From Phycisphaerae bacterium (GTDB lineage: Bacteria; Planctomycetota; Phycisphaerae; Sedimentisphaerales; Anaerobacaceae), in contig JAUXAL010000002.1 of assembly GCA_030619925.1 (NCBI GenBank), positions 1-64,000 of the forward strand: a stretch of DNA of 64,000 bases. Reading direction: 5' to 3'. The translations under genes and the position numbers were made by a program. The notes under the pieces are model-generated. The model saw nothing but the letters and a program-made list of their open reading frames with translations. It was not told where the DNA came from and did no database searches. Shown here piece after piece: positions 46,123-54,005 of the stretch (position 1 is the stretch's first letter; each line of letters begins with the position of its first letter).

Positions 46123-46140
46123 ATTCCCGATCGCGGGAAT
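46123..46140. repeat. Perfect palindromic hairpin at the RecQ truncation
   Basis: ATTCCCG-ATCG-CGGGAAT lies within 35 bp of the broken end of RecQ. REP-like small palindromes of this kind often mark rearrangement points; here that is an inference. Confidence 0.45.
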
Positions 46141-46220
46141 AACAGCTCACAAAATTAAATGTCATAGAGTACTAGTTCTGTACCACAGGTTTTGGTATCA
46201 ATCTGAGGCGCAAGGCAAAT

Positions 46221-46724
46221 ATGAAACAGAGAAGACCAAACACTACGACAAAACTGAAGGCCCTAAAAGCCTTCGATTACGAAGATAAAATGCTCTGGGC
46301 GGCTGCGAACTGCTTGTACGAGCAGACAAGAGGCGGTGAAAAGTACCCAGAGCCGGTTGTCAATGCTTTGGTAGAATCATTCGCGGCGCACAGCCGTGTG
46401 CTTATTGAGTTTCTCTACCCCTCGAAGAACGTCCATCCTGATACTATCTTAGCTCGACATTTTTTCTCGCCCAACGAGAGGTGGTTGAGAATCTGCCCTA
46501 AAGAATCTCTGTTAATGAGAAGCACGAGGAAGCTTGCCAACAATCATCTTGCTCATCTGACTTATACACGGTCTGAAAGTAAACTGAACAAAAGATGGCT
46601 TTTTGTCAAGATCGCGAAAGAACTTGGAGCAGTTCTGAAGATCTTCAATGAAACTACCGAGATTCAGGCACTGCGTCAGGCTGTAGGCCGAAGAAGGCAA
46701 CGGGGAAATAAATTTGGGGGGTAA
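46221..46724 (+). CDS. Conserved-looking hypothetical protein, helical
   Basis: A protein of 167 residues that I do not recognise. It is charged and mainly helical: KALKAFDYEDKMLWAAANCL, VNALVESFAAHSRVLIEFLY, HFFSPNERWLRICPKES, RKLANNHLAHLTYTRSESKL and WLFVKIAKELGAVLKIFNE. There is no signal peptide or membrane segment, so it is probably cytoplasmic. It is the only intact gene between truncated RecQ and the repeat array, and it is followed 35 bp later by a strong hairpin. The ordered helix pattern makes chance coding unlikely. No function assigned. Confidence 0.7.
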   Translation: MKQRRPNTTTKLKALKAFDYEDKMLWAAANCLYEQTRGGEKYPEPVVNALVESFAAHSRVLIEFLYPSKNVHPDTILARHFFSPNERWLRICPKESLLMRSTRKLANNHLAHLTYTRSESKLNKRWLFVKIAKELGAVLKIFNETTEIQALRQAVGRRRQRGNKFGG

Positions 46725-46758
46725 ATTAGCTTTTAGTTTTGAATTTTGAGCTGGAGGC

Positions 46759-46791
46759 CCCAGTGAGATAGATGGAAATCATCTCACTGGG
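46759..46791 (+). terminator. Strong hairpin 3' of the hypothetical gene
   Basis: Perfect 11-bp stem CCCAGTGAGAT (46759-46769) / ATCTCACTGGG (46781-46791), 11-nt loop. No U tract follows, so it may act by stabilising the 3' end rather than as a classical terminator. Confidence 0.55.
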
Positions 46792-46998
46792 TAAGGGCGG
46801 CCAAAATGAGATTGAGGTCCTTCGACCCGTTCGGCCCGTAAGGGGTCCTCCGTGAGGAGTCCCTAGGACTGTCTAAAAAAGATCTTTTCATCATAGCCAG
46901 CAGAGCTGCACCATCCTACCAAAGAATTTGCCCAGGCTACCCGAATATTTCTCAATACCAACTGAATACTTTCAATATTTTCTGATTGATTTTCAAAG

Positions 46999-47021
46999 AA
47001 TACCTAAGTATCTTAGGTATT
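46999..47021. promoter_or_regulatory. 23-bp palindrome, first of a pair (candidate operator)
   Basis: AATACCTAAG-TAT-CTTAGGTATT, a complete inverted repeat. A near-identical palindrome lies 77 bp downstream. Such pairs often bind a dimeric regulator or a recombinase; no partner gene is identified. Confidence 0.5.
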
Positions 47022-47075
47022 ATATAGAACATAGAAATTAAACGTGCTGACTTTTTGATGGATTGGTACCGGCAC

Positions 47076-47098
47076 AATACCTAAATATCTTAGGTATT
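47076..47098. promoter_or_regulatory. 23-bp palindrome, second of a pair (candidate operator)
   Basis: AATACCTAAA-TAT-CTTAGGTATT; differs from the first palindrome at one position in the left arm. The regular 77-bp spacing (about seven helical turns) suggests a functional pair. Confidence 0.5.
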
Positions 47099-47223
47099 AT
47101 TTTATATACAGCCTTCAATTATAATGAATTAAAGGTGTCCGGCCATAATTATTTCAACTAACGATTACCCAACCCCGCACTTGCCGTCAAAAAAATTTCT
47201 GTCTTCCGCCGCCTGTTATTTAC

Positions 47224-47267
47224 GTGCCTAAGGCACCGCTATTTATGTGCTTATAAAGCACTTTTTT
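47224..47267 (+). terminator. Twin small hairpins, the second followed by a T run
   Basis: GTGCC-TAA-GGCAC (47224-47236), then GTGCTT-ATA-AAGCAC (47247-47261) and six T residues (47262-47267). The second is terminator-like on the plus strand and stands just ahead of the promoter-like sequence at 47280. Confidence 0.55.
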
Positions 47268-47279
47268 GGTCGTTTTTTG

Positions 47280-47308
47280 TTGATTTTTGTTTGAAAATGT
47301 GTTAAAAT
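47280..47308 (+). promoter_or_regulatory. Sigma-70-type promoter reading into the repeat array
   Basis: TTGATT (47280-47285), a 17-nt spacer, then TAAAAT (47303-47308). It points toward short hairpins (TGTTTG...CAAACA), TTAACCA repeats and the array at 47449-47886. Confidence 0.55.
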
Positions 47309-47448
47309 AGCCGCTTGTTTGTCAGCAGGCAAACATAAACCGCCAGCAGGCGAAAGATAACCGCTAGAAAGCCCAGCCAAATAACCAATTAACCACTTAA
47401 CCAAATTAACCATATTAACTAAATTAACCAATGAACCATCACAACCAT

Positions 47449-47535
47449 CGAGAATCCAGTATCGAGTATCCAGAATCGAGTATCCAGAATCGAGTATTAA
47501 GAATCGAGAATCCAGAATCGAGTATCGAGCAACGA
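47449..47535 (+). repeat. Short tandem repeat of a GAGTATCCAGAATC-like unit
   Basis: Alternating CGAGTATCCAGAAT and CGAGAATCCAGTAT units, roughly 7- and 14-bp periodic. Before it, 47380-47430, is a TTAACCA-type low-complexity run. Confidence 0.7.
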
Positions 47536-47544
47536 ATTATGCAA

Positions 47545-47886
47545 AACAAACCCAATTTCCGAAAAAGTCAAATGAACGTAAGTATCTTTTCAAAAAAGGC
47601 TTATGAAAATAAATCCAATTGGACACTTGGTGAAAACAAACCCAATTCAAAGCCAATCAAAGCCAATTTCCGAAAAGCCCAAATGAATGTAAACTCACTT
47701 ATAACAAAGGATTACAGAAAAAAAGATGATTTCGCAGTCCAAAAAAACAAACCCAATTCAAACCCAATTTCTGTAAAGCCCAAAATGAGCGCAAACTCAC
47801 TTTTAACAAAGGATTATGAAAATGAAACCGCCTTCGGACTCCGGGAAAACAAACCCAATCAAACCCAATTTCAAACGCGACGATGG
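47545..47886 (+). repeat. Tandem repeat array with 90-111-bp units beginning AACAAACCCAATT
   Basis: Units at 47545-47634 (90 bp), 47635-47745 (111 bp), 47746-47847 (102 bp) and a partial one to about 47886. Translated, each starts NKPN and contains a K-MN-SLITKDYEN-like block. All unit lengths are multiples of three, so one frame stays open through the array. The frame from ATG 47431 has no ribosome site. Similar repeats occur, to my recollection, in other Phycisphaerae-like metagenomes; their function is unknown. Confidence 0.75.
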
Positions 47887-47939
47887 TTTTTCTGCTTATT
47901 ACACAAGAGATTGCCACGATCCTTCGGCGGCAGTTCCTT

Positions 47940-48699
47940 AGCAATGCCCGCCGGCGCGCGCTACCCACAACACAGCTCGGCTTTTCATACTGAGTACACC
48001 CGGCTCACTGTCGCGCACAACGCCCTGCTAATCAACGGAAAAGGGCAGATTGACCGAGACGAAAAGGCCAACGGAGTACTGACTAAATTTCAGACCATGC
48101 CCCATATCGGTTATGCGGCCGGGGAAGCGCAGAACTGCTACGGAAAGCCCGTCACTCGGTACGTACGGCACATGGTGCTCGTGCGTCCCTGGCTCGTGTT
48201 GGTCGCCGATGATATCGAAGCATCAGAACCGGTGCAGGTCGAGTGGCTGATGCATGCGAAGGAAAGATTCGACTTGAACGAAAAGGAACAAACCTTTGTC
48301 TCCCATAGAAATGATGCTTTCATGAAAGTCCATCTCCTCACGCCCGGGGGATCCGATTTCCGCCAGGACGATGCTTGGCCGGTCGACCCCAAACAAGGCT
48401 ATCCCATGGTAACCACGAAGCCCCCAGCGAAACAGTGGCACTTTAACGCCCAGCGGCGCCAACGGAGCCAAAAAATCCGGATCGCGGCGATCATGGCCAT
48501 CGGAAATAGTGGTGATCAGCTGGAATGGAAGGTGCGGCGGACTACGAACGGCACGGCGGAGGTCATTGCCACCTTCGCCGGCATCGGCCAGGCGAAAATA
48601 ACGGTGGACTTGTCGGCGGACCGCGCACCGGCTCAACCAACAATTGAGATTCATTATGAACTGCAAGGGGGTCAGACGGAATATCTGTCAATTCCCTAA
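47940..48699 (+). pseudogene. C-terminal part of a heparinase II/III-type lyase, fused in frame to the repeat array
   Basis: From about 47985 the frame reads HTEYTRLTVAHNALLINGKG and continues with RYVRHMVLVRPWLVLVADDI and EWLMHAKERFDLNEKEQTFV. This is the C-terminal beta-sandwich of heparinase II/III-like polysaccharide lyases (PL12/PL15/PL17-type). The toroid catalytic domain and the signal peptide are missing. Instead, the open frame runs back through the NKPN repeats to ATG 47431 (422 codons in all). It is most likely a 5'-deleted gene whose break point lies in or next to the repeat array. Lyase activity is not expected. Confidence 0.75.
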
Positions 48700-48781
48700 T
48701 TGACGCGTGGGGTACAAAAATACATACGCGGCTTAGATTATATGAAGACCAATACCATTTAATACTTGAAAAGTCAATGAT

Positions 48782-48901
48782 TTATGCTAATCCGTCTGTA
48801 TGGATATTAGAGACTACCTGTCGATAGGAATTAAAATACATCTGAGTTTCCATTCCACCGACATGCGGATAAGAAGAGTGTCCTAACAAACCGATTTTCA
48901 T
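48782..48901 (-). other. Small open frame, possible gene remnant
   Basis: A 39-codon frame beginning MKIGLLGHSSYPHVGGMETQ, with GAGGA about 15 nt upstream, lies directly past the end of the mannosidase operon. The start resembles Rossmann-type N-termini such as those of glycosyltransferases, but it stops early. Probably a remnant. Confidence 0.3.
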
Positions 48902-48982
48902 GGCGCAATTTTTTCTTCCTCAAGAATAAGGTGGGGCAGACACTGCGAATAATAATTGCTGAGCCAAATCATCAGCCATTTT

Positions 48983-51475
48983 TCACATCGGTCTTTCGAG
49001 AAGGTTGGTAGTCATCATTTCTCCTGTTCGAAGTTTGATTCTCAAAGTCCTTATCTCAAAGCCTCCCAGGGCAACCGGTATTTTTCTATTCATAAAAGGC
49101 AAAGACAGCACGGTTGTTCTGCTCTTGCCTGTAGGCTCAAAGAGCCTGATAATTAGGTCGTTGTTGCTTTGGGCACGTTTGATGGCGGTAATCTGAATTA
49201 CGTCATCACTCAAAACTGCTAAACGATTTGGCTTCTTACCTTTTCCCGAAGGAAAGAACGGCACAACGAAGGGCTTTTCGTTTTTCACCAAAGCCTCGCG
49301 GTCAATTCTCTCAAGTCTTTCTCTGACTCTACCGCCATTAAACCAGAACCTGAACAAGCTTTGGCCCTGCTCCATTCTCGGCAGAAAGCGGTCCTGAGAT
49401 ATATTTGGCCACTGGTCTGAGGCATAAGCAGCAGACCGAAGCAGCGTCAATCGCAGGCCGTCCTTAGAAAAATCTGACCCGTATATGCTGTCGTTTATGC
49501 AGGTTAAAGCAAAATCCCGCTTTTGGGATATGACAGCAATCCACTTCTGTGCTACTGCTTCATCACCGTTACAAGGAAATTCACCGACGCCATACGCCAC
49601 CTGACCGATATATTTATTATCGTCGCCGATAGTCGGAACTGAGAGTTTGAGCATTCGCGTTTTCTCGTTCCAGTAAACTCGTGTCTGGACCTCAATTTCC
49701 GTCCCGAATTTCGGCAGCTTGTAATGTTGACAAATAGACGACTGTCCGTATGCGAGAACCGCTTCAATGATACTTCTTACCGGGCCGTCTTCAATTACGC
49801 GGACAGAATCAAGTTTCATTCCAGGCCCATCCAAAGGCAGACCGGAAAATTTCGAACCTTGCTGTCTGTCCATAAGCTTGAATCTACCCGCGACATCTCT
49901 GAATTTCTTTTCCTCTTTCGCCCAGGAATCTTCAATGTCCCCGATTACAATCGGCTCGAAAGCTTTTTTCCCGATACAATCACGGCCGCGCACTTTGTAC
50001 CTGTCAACAAAGCCTGTCCTCGTATTGACAACGACTTCAAGGTCTTTAGTTTTGAAAACAATCTTGCCCTTTTTTGCTCTTAGAGCAGAGACAGGCTTCT
50101 TGCCGGTAACTTCGGGTTGACAGTCAAATCTGTTCATTTGGCTCGGTTCAAGCTCAGCTACAAAAGCCACGCCCTTACGCCAATCGACAGGAAGATTGCT
50201 GGCTTCCTGCTCCACCTGGGAAGGTATGAGCCTGTTCTTGTGGAAGACCTTCACATCGGTAAACTTGGCCGATATGTCCGCAAGGTTGAACTCACACTCA
50301 AGGAGCGTCTTTACTCTGAAAGGATGGGGGTTATAAACCAAAACAGGGATTTTGCCTTTTTGAGCTCTCTGTTGCCCACTGGCCAACGCAAAGAAGGCCC
50401 GAGTTTTTTCTCTGGCAGCTATCTCGAGACCATGGTCAAGCATTCTTAAAGAAGTTTCTTCAACAGCTTCAATAGAAGAACCCGGCAGAATGTCGTGGAA
50501 CTGGCTTGTCATAAGGTCACAAAGCGCCTCATGGATTTGTTCGTAAGGATAATTCATCAATCCCTGAACGGCTGCTGCTGAGGCCATTTTCTCCAAGCTG
50601 TAAATCTCATTTTCGAGCTGCCGATGTTTTTGTTTGATGCGAATATGTGATGTGTAACAGCCCACCGCCCAGGGATTAATATCTTTACTGTGCCTGGGCA
50701 GCTCGTTTCTGAGGCGCTTCAGCTGCTTAAAGTAAGCTTCAGGCGTGGAGTGACATATATTATAGTCTTGTGTGCGGGCGATAAGCTTGTTAACATTGCG
50801 CAGGTCTATTTTCGACGGACCGCCGCCGTGATTGCCGACACCCCACAAGACCATGCCAAGTTCTTTATCGTTGTTACTCTCAAGCCATTTTTCGATTTTT
50901 TCCCGTGCTTTACCGGCTCTAGAGATGTAGGGAAACTCAAAACGATGAGCAGATATTTCCGAGCCGTCATAGCCGACCCAGGTGAAATTGTCCGAAGGCA
51001 AAGAACAATTCCTGGGCTCCGGTCGGCCGAACAGGTACGAGTCGTACCCTGACTTCACAAGTATTTGCACAAGCCCGCGGGTGTGTCCGAAGGAGTCGAA
51101 ATTTATTGCCGTTGTAGGTGTGACATTGAAATATTTCTTAAAATAAGCCCTGCCCAACAGAATCTGGCGAACAAAGGATTCGCCGCTGGGCATATTGCAG
51201 TCTGGCTGAAGATACCAGCCGCCCATAATATGCCACCTACCGGCCTTGACTAACTTTTGAATCCGCTTAAAAAGCTCCGGCTCATATTTCTGCACCCATT
51301 TATAGAGGATTACTTCATTGTGGTTAAAAACAAATGCCTCTTCGCTGTGGCAAAGTTCGGCTGCCGTGCGAAACGTTGATAGCGCCTCAGCCGCTCCTTC
51401 CTGCCATTCCCAAAGCCAGGCAGGGTCGATGTGGGCATTACAAATAAGATGCAGGGTTTTATTCTTCCCGGACAT
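48983..51475 (-). CDS. GH38 alpha-mannosidase
   Basis: A protein of 830 residues without a signal peptide, so probably cytoplasmic. CNAHIDPAWLWEWQEG supplies the zinc ligands H15 and D17; the catalytic nucleophile is D127 in INFDSFGHTRGLVQIL; TSQFHDILPGSS carries another zinc-ligand histidine. The central three-helix region and C-terminal beta-sandwich domains complete the family architecture, and the length is typical. It hydrolyses terminal alpha-mannosides with retention. It is the last large gene of the operon 60426-48983 and, unlike the other GH38 gene of the operon, has the standard catalytic residues. Confidence 0.94.
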   Translation of the reverse strand: MSGKNKTLHLICNAHIDPAWLWEWQEGAAEALSTFRTAAELCHSEEAFVFNHNEVILYKWVQKYEPELFKRIQKLVKAGRWHIMGGWYLQPDCNMPSGESFVRQILLGRAYFKKYFNVTPTTAINFDSFGHTRGLVQILVKSGYDSYLFGRPEPRNCSLPSDNFTWVGYDGSEISAHRFEFPYISRAGKAREKIEKWLESNNDKELGMVLWGVGNHGGGPSKIDLRNVNKLIARTQDYNICHSTPEAYFKQLKRLRNELPRHSKDINPWAVGCYTSHIRIKQKHRQLENEIYSLEKMASAAAVQGLMNYPYEQIHEALCDLMTSQFHDILPGSSIEAVEETSLRMLDHGLEIAAREKTRAFFALASGQQRAQKGKIPVLVYNPHPFRVKTLLECEFNLADISAKFTDVKVFHKNRLIPSQVEQEASNLPVDWRKGVAFVAELEPSQMNRFDCQPEVTGKKPVSALRAKKGKIVFKTKDLEVVVNTRTGFVDRYKVRGRDCIGKKAFEPIVIGDIEDSWAKEEKKFRDVAGRFKLMDRQQGSKFSGLPLDGPGMKLDSVRVIEDGPVRSIIEAVLAYGQSSICQHYKLPKFGTEIEVQTRVYWNEKTRMLKLSVPTIGDDNKYIGQVAYGVGEFPCNGDEAVAQKWIAVISQKRDFALTCINDSIYGSDFSKDGLRLTLLRSAAYASDQWPNISQDRFLPRMEQGQSLFRFWFNGGRVRERLERIDREALVKNEKPFVVPFFPSGKGKKPNRLAVLSDDVIQITAIKRAQSNNDLIIRLFEPTGKSRTTVLSLPFMNRKIPVALGGFEIRTLRIKLRTGEMMTTNLLERPM

Positions 51476-51596
51476 AGTTGGCGCAATCTACAGTAAAGAA
51501 GTGGAAAAATCAAGAGATTAGCGCCCTGTTACGGTTCGGCCGGTGTCCGTGAAGCGACATATTTGTCGGCAGATATGAATTTTACACCCTACGCGG

Positions 51597-52937
51597 TCAT
51601 TTTCTATCAGGCTGTTTTTCTGTAACGGGAATATCACCTCTAATAAGCTTACCGCCCTGGCCAACCAGCCAGAGATAGTGGTCACTTGGCAAGCCTTCGT
51701 AGGTAAGGAACTTTGATTGGCCCACGGGTGGGTTATTCGTACATTTGTAAATCGCGGTTGCCTCATCGGCCTCGTCAAACATAGCAACATAAACCATTTT
51801 GGCGCCTACGCTTTTGGCGGCGAGAAATTGTTTCCAGAAGAAATCACCTTTTAGTCTTGGAATTTGATTGAATGACCGACCGTACATATTGTACCAGCTG
51901 AAACCAGGAAATATAACGGGGAGATAATCAAGTTTGTTTTCATTACACCATTTAATGTCCTCAGACCACATCGGTCTTGAAAGGTTGTAAGTGTCATCGA
52001 CCGTTCTTATCCTGCCGATCGTCCATGGGCTTATAATATCAGCCATTTTCATAACACGTTTCAGGTTTTTATCTTCGAGAGCATCATTTATCCCCTGACG
52101 CCAATAGGTGGGAATGCCAAGCATGACAGTAAAAGGGCCATATTTTTTATCTGTCTTAAGGAACTTGATAAGTCTTGCGCAATCCAGCGAGTCATATTGA
52201 CGCTTATTAAAACCTACTCCCCATATAGCAATAACAGGTTTTCCATTGTGATGGAGGTACGCAGGGTCTTTTGCGAGTCCCATTTTATCTACGAGCAATT
52301 TGATATCTTCTATCACGTGGTCTATCTGCTCAGCAGTGGTTCCGGTAAGGTCATACATCAAAACATAAGTTCGCCCATGTTTGTTAGCGGCGGCTCTGCA
52401 GTTAGTCAGTACGATATTAACGTTATTAAACTCAAAGGGCTTGAAGGTCTGGGCGGCGAATCTCTGGACGAAGGCGCCATCGATGCCGTATTCTTTCATC
52501 CATTTAAAGTGCAGGTCGGCTACGCCTGGAGTCATAGCGCTATAGACGTAAGCGGCACTTCCGTCAGCGTGTTTGAAAGATGTTACGAACTTATCTTCAT
52601 CATTATATTCATCCATTTCGGGCCAAATATCGATAGAGCAAACACCTGGTTCGAATTTGTCGGCTGGGGCGGCAAATGGTTTACCCCAGTGGAACCATCC
52701 CATACCGGAGCCATCTCCAGGGCAAGTGAACCAGCCCTGATAACCACACATGACCTTTCCGTGAAGAGTTGAGGTATCAACTCCCGGATTAGACCGGCCG
52801 GTGAAAGGGTGCATGGTTCTTTCAATGACCTGGTCGTAAGTAAGATCAAATTTCTCTATCTTATTATCAGCCACAGAAACACAACCAACAAAAAAAACGA
52901 GACCTGTGAGTAGAACTTTAGAAATTGAATTTTTCAT
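51597..52937 (-). CDS. GH71/GH99-like lipoprotein glycoside hydrolase (candidate endo-alpha-mannosidase)
   Basis: A protein of 446 residues from ATG 52937, where MKNSISKVLLTGLVFFVGC gives a lipoprotein signal peptide; the frame upstream to 53105 has none. The sequence KVMCGYQGWFTCPGDGSGMG and the following WFHWG are the start of the GH99-like barrel; YGIDGAFVQRF, VIAIWGVGF, and MFDEADEATAIYKC are further blocks. GH99 enzymes are endo-alpha-mannosidases acting on N-glycans or fungal/algal alpha-mannan. The catalytic glutamates cannot be confirmed by eye. It is separated by 16 bp from the HAD gene upstream. Confidence 0.8.
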   Translation of the reverse strand: MKNSISKVLLTGLVFFVGCVSVADNKIEKFDLTYDQVIERTMHPFTGRSNPGVDTSTLHGKVMCGYQGWFTCPGDGSGMGWFHWGKPFAAPADKFEPGVCSIDIWPEMDEYNDEDKFVTSFKHADGSAAYVYSAMTPGVADLHFKWMKEYGIDGAFVQRFAAQTFKPFEFNNVNIVLTNCRAAANKHGRTYVLMYDLTGTTAEQIDHVIEDIKLLVDKMGLAKDPAYLHHNGKPVIAIWGVGFNKRQYDSLDCARLIKFLKTDKKYGPFTVMLGIPTYWRQGINDALEDKNLKRVMKMADIISPWTIGRIRTVDDTYNLSRPMWSEDIKWCNENKLDYLPVIFPGFSWYNMYGRSFNQIPRLKGDFFWKQFLAAKSVGAKMVYVAMFDEADEATAIYKCTNNPPVGQSKFLTYEGLPSDHYLWLVGQGGKLIRGDIPVTEKQPDRK

Positions 52938-52953
52938 TGTATCCTTCCTTTGC

Positions 52954-53958
52954 TCAGAAAAGAATCTTAAGAACTTCTTCAAAGTTATTGCAGAAATGGT
53001 TACAGAGACCCAGGGCCCCACCCTCGATAATGTTGCCATCTTTGATGCCAATCGCAGCAAATCCAGCAAGCCTGATAGAAGCGATACCCGCACTGCTGTC
53101 TTCAATGCCTATAACATGATGCCTCCATTCAAAATCAAGGCCCAGTCCAACCCGGCAGACCTCGGCATACAACCATGGATGTGGTTTAGGTGAGAGTTCC
53201 CCTAATGTTCCACAATGGCCTTGCCGAAGAGGGAAGCCGGCAGTGATGATCGCATCATAGAAGTCTTCAGGTTTGCCCAGGTCCAGAGTCTGGAAAGCCG
53301 AGAGAATTTCGGGATATGCTTTTTCATACAAACCGGAAGTGACAAGTCCGATCTTTAGACCTTTTTCTTTTAGTTCGAGAAGGAACTCTTTTATTCCCGG
53401 CGAGGGTACAAAAGCGTTTCTCCTCCCCTTGCCATCCATGATAGCCTGCATTTCTCTGTGAGTGTGCTCAAAGTAGAACTTTCTTGCCTCTTCGACCGTT
53501 TTGTCGGGACAGTATTTTTTTATACAGTGTTTTAAGTGCTCTGAGACGCTATGTCCCGATACGAACGGTAGGTCGGCGTCTTCGAGTTCGAACGAGGGAT
53601 TGTCGAGTAATGAGGCGGTGGTCTGTTGTATTATCCATATCCAGAATTCCTCGCTTCTAACTGTTGTGCCATCGAGGTCCATCAGCACCGCTTTTAGAGG
53701 CTTTTGGATTCTAACATCATGAACCGGGTAATATGCGGGATACCCCATAGAGCTTTTAACATAAGCGAGGGTCTTGTCTTCAAAGACAATGAATTCGACC
53801 TTTTTATCGCCTGTTGCAAGTATCCGGACAACTCCATTTTCACCAGTTTTATAAAAACCATCACTGCAATTATCAATTTTGATAAAACCTGAGTTTTCTT
53901 TGATCTGGCCAAGGCCAGGTATAGAACTACCCTCAAATGTTTCAGCGGTGCTGCTCAT
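52954..53958 (-). CDS. HAD-superfamily sugar phosphatase / beta-phosphoglucomutase-like protein
   Basis: A protein of 334 residues. Residues of about 88-334 are a HAD hydrolase of subclass I: motif I AVLMDLDGTTV, motif II GLVTSG, a lysine in SPKPHPWLY, and the acidic motif IGIEDSSAGI. The cap domain lies after motif I. The first 85 residues are a beta-rich extension (EGSSIPGLGQIKENSGFIKI) not found in the basic family, possibly a small sugar- or cofactor-binding part. In the operon it would dephosphorylate or isomerise a sugar phosphate formed after uptake. No signal peptide. Confidence 0.85.
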   Translation of the reverse strand: MSSTAETFEGSSIPGLGQIKENSGFIKIDNCSDGFYKTGENGVVRILATGDKKVEFIVFEDKTLAYVKSSMGYPAYYPVHDVRIQKPLKAVLMDLDGTTVRSEEFWIWIIQQTTASLLDNPSFELEDADLPFVSGHSVSEHLKHCIKKYCPDKTVEEARKFYFEHTHREMQAIMDGKGRRNAFVPSPGIKEFLLELKEKGLKIGLVTSGLYEKAYPEILSAFQTLDLGKPEDFYDAIITAGFPLRQGHCGTLGELSPKPHPWLYAEVCRVGLGLDFEWRHHVIGIEDSSAGIASIRLAGFAAIGIKDGNIIEGGALGLCNHFCNNFEEVLKILF

Positions 53959-54005
53959 TGTTCAAAGAATTCCGTAATAATTTTTTCCCAGTCGCATTTA
54001 CAAAA

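Noticed and set aside
47545-47886. CRISPR array
   Set aside because: Unit lengths differ (90, 111, 102 bp), the repeated part is longer than the variable part, there are no uniform spacers and no cas genes.
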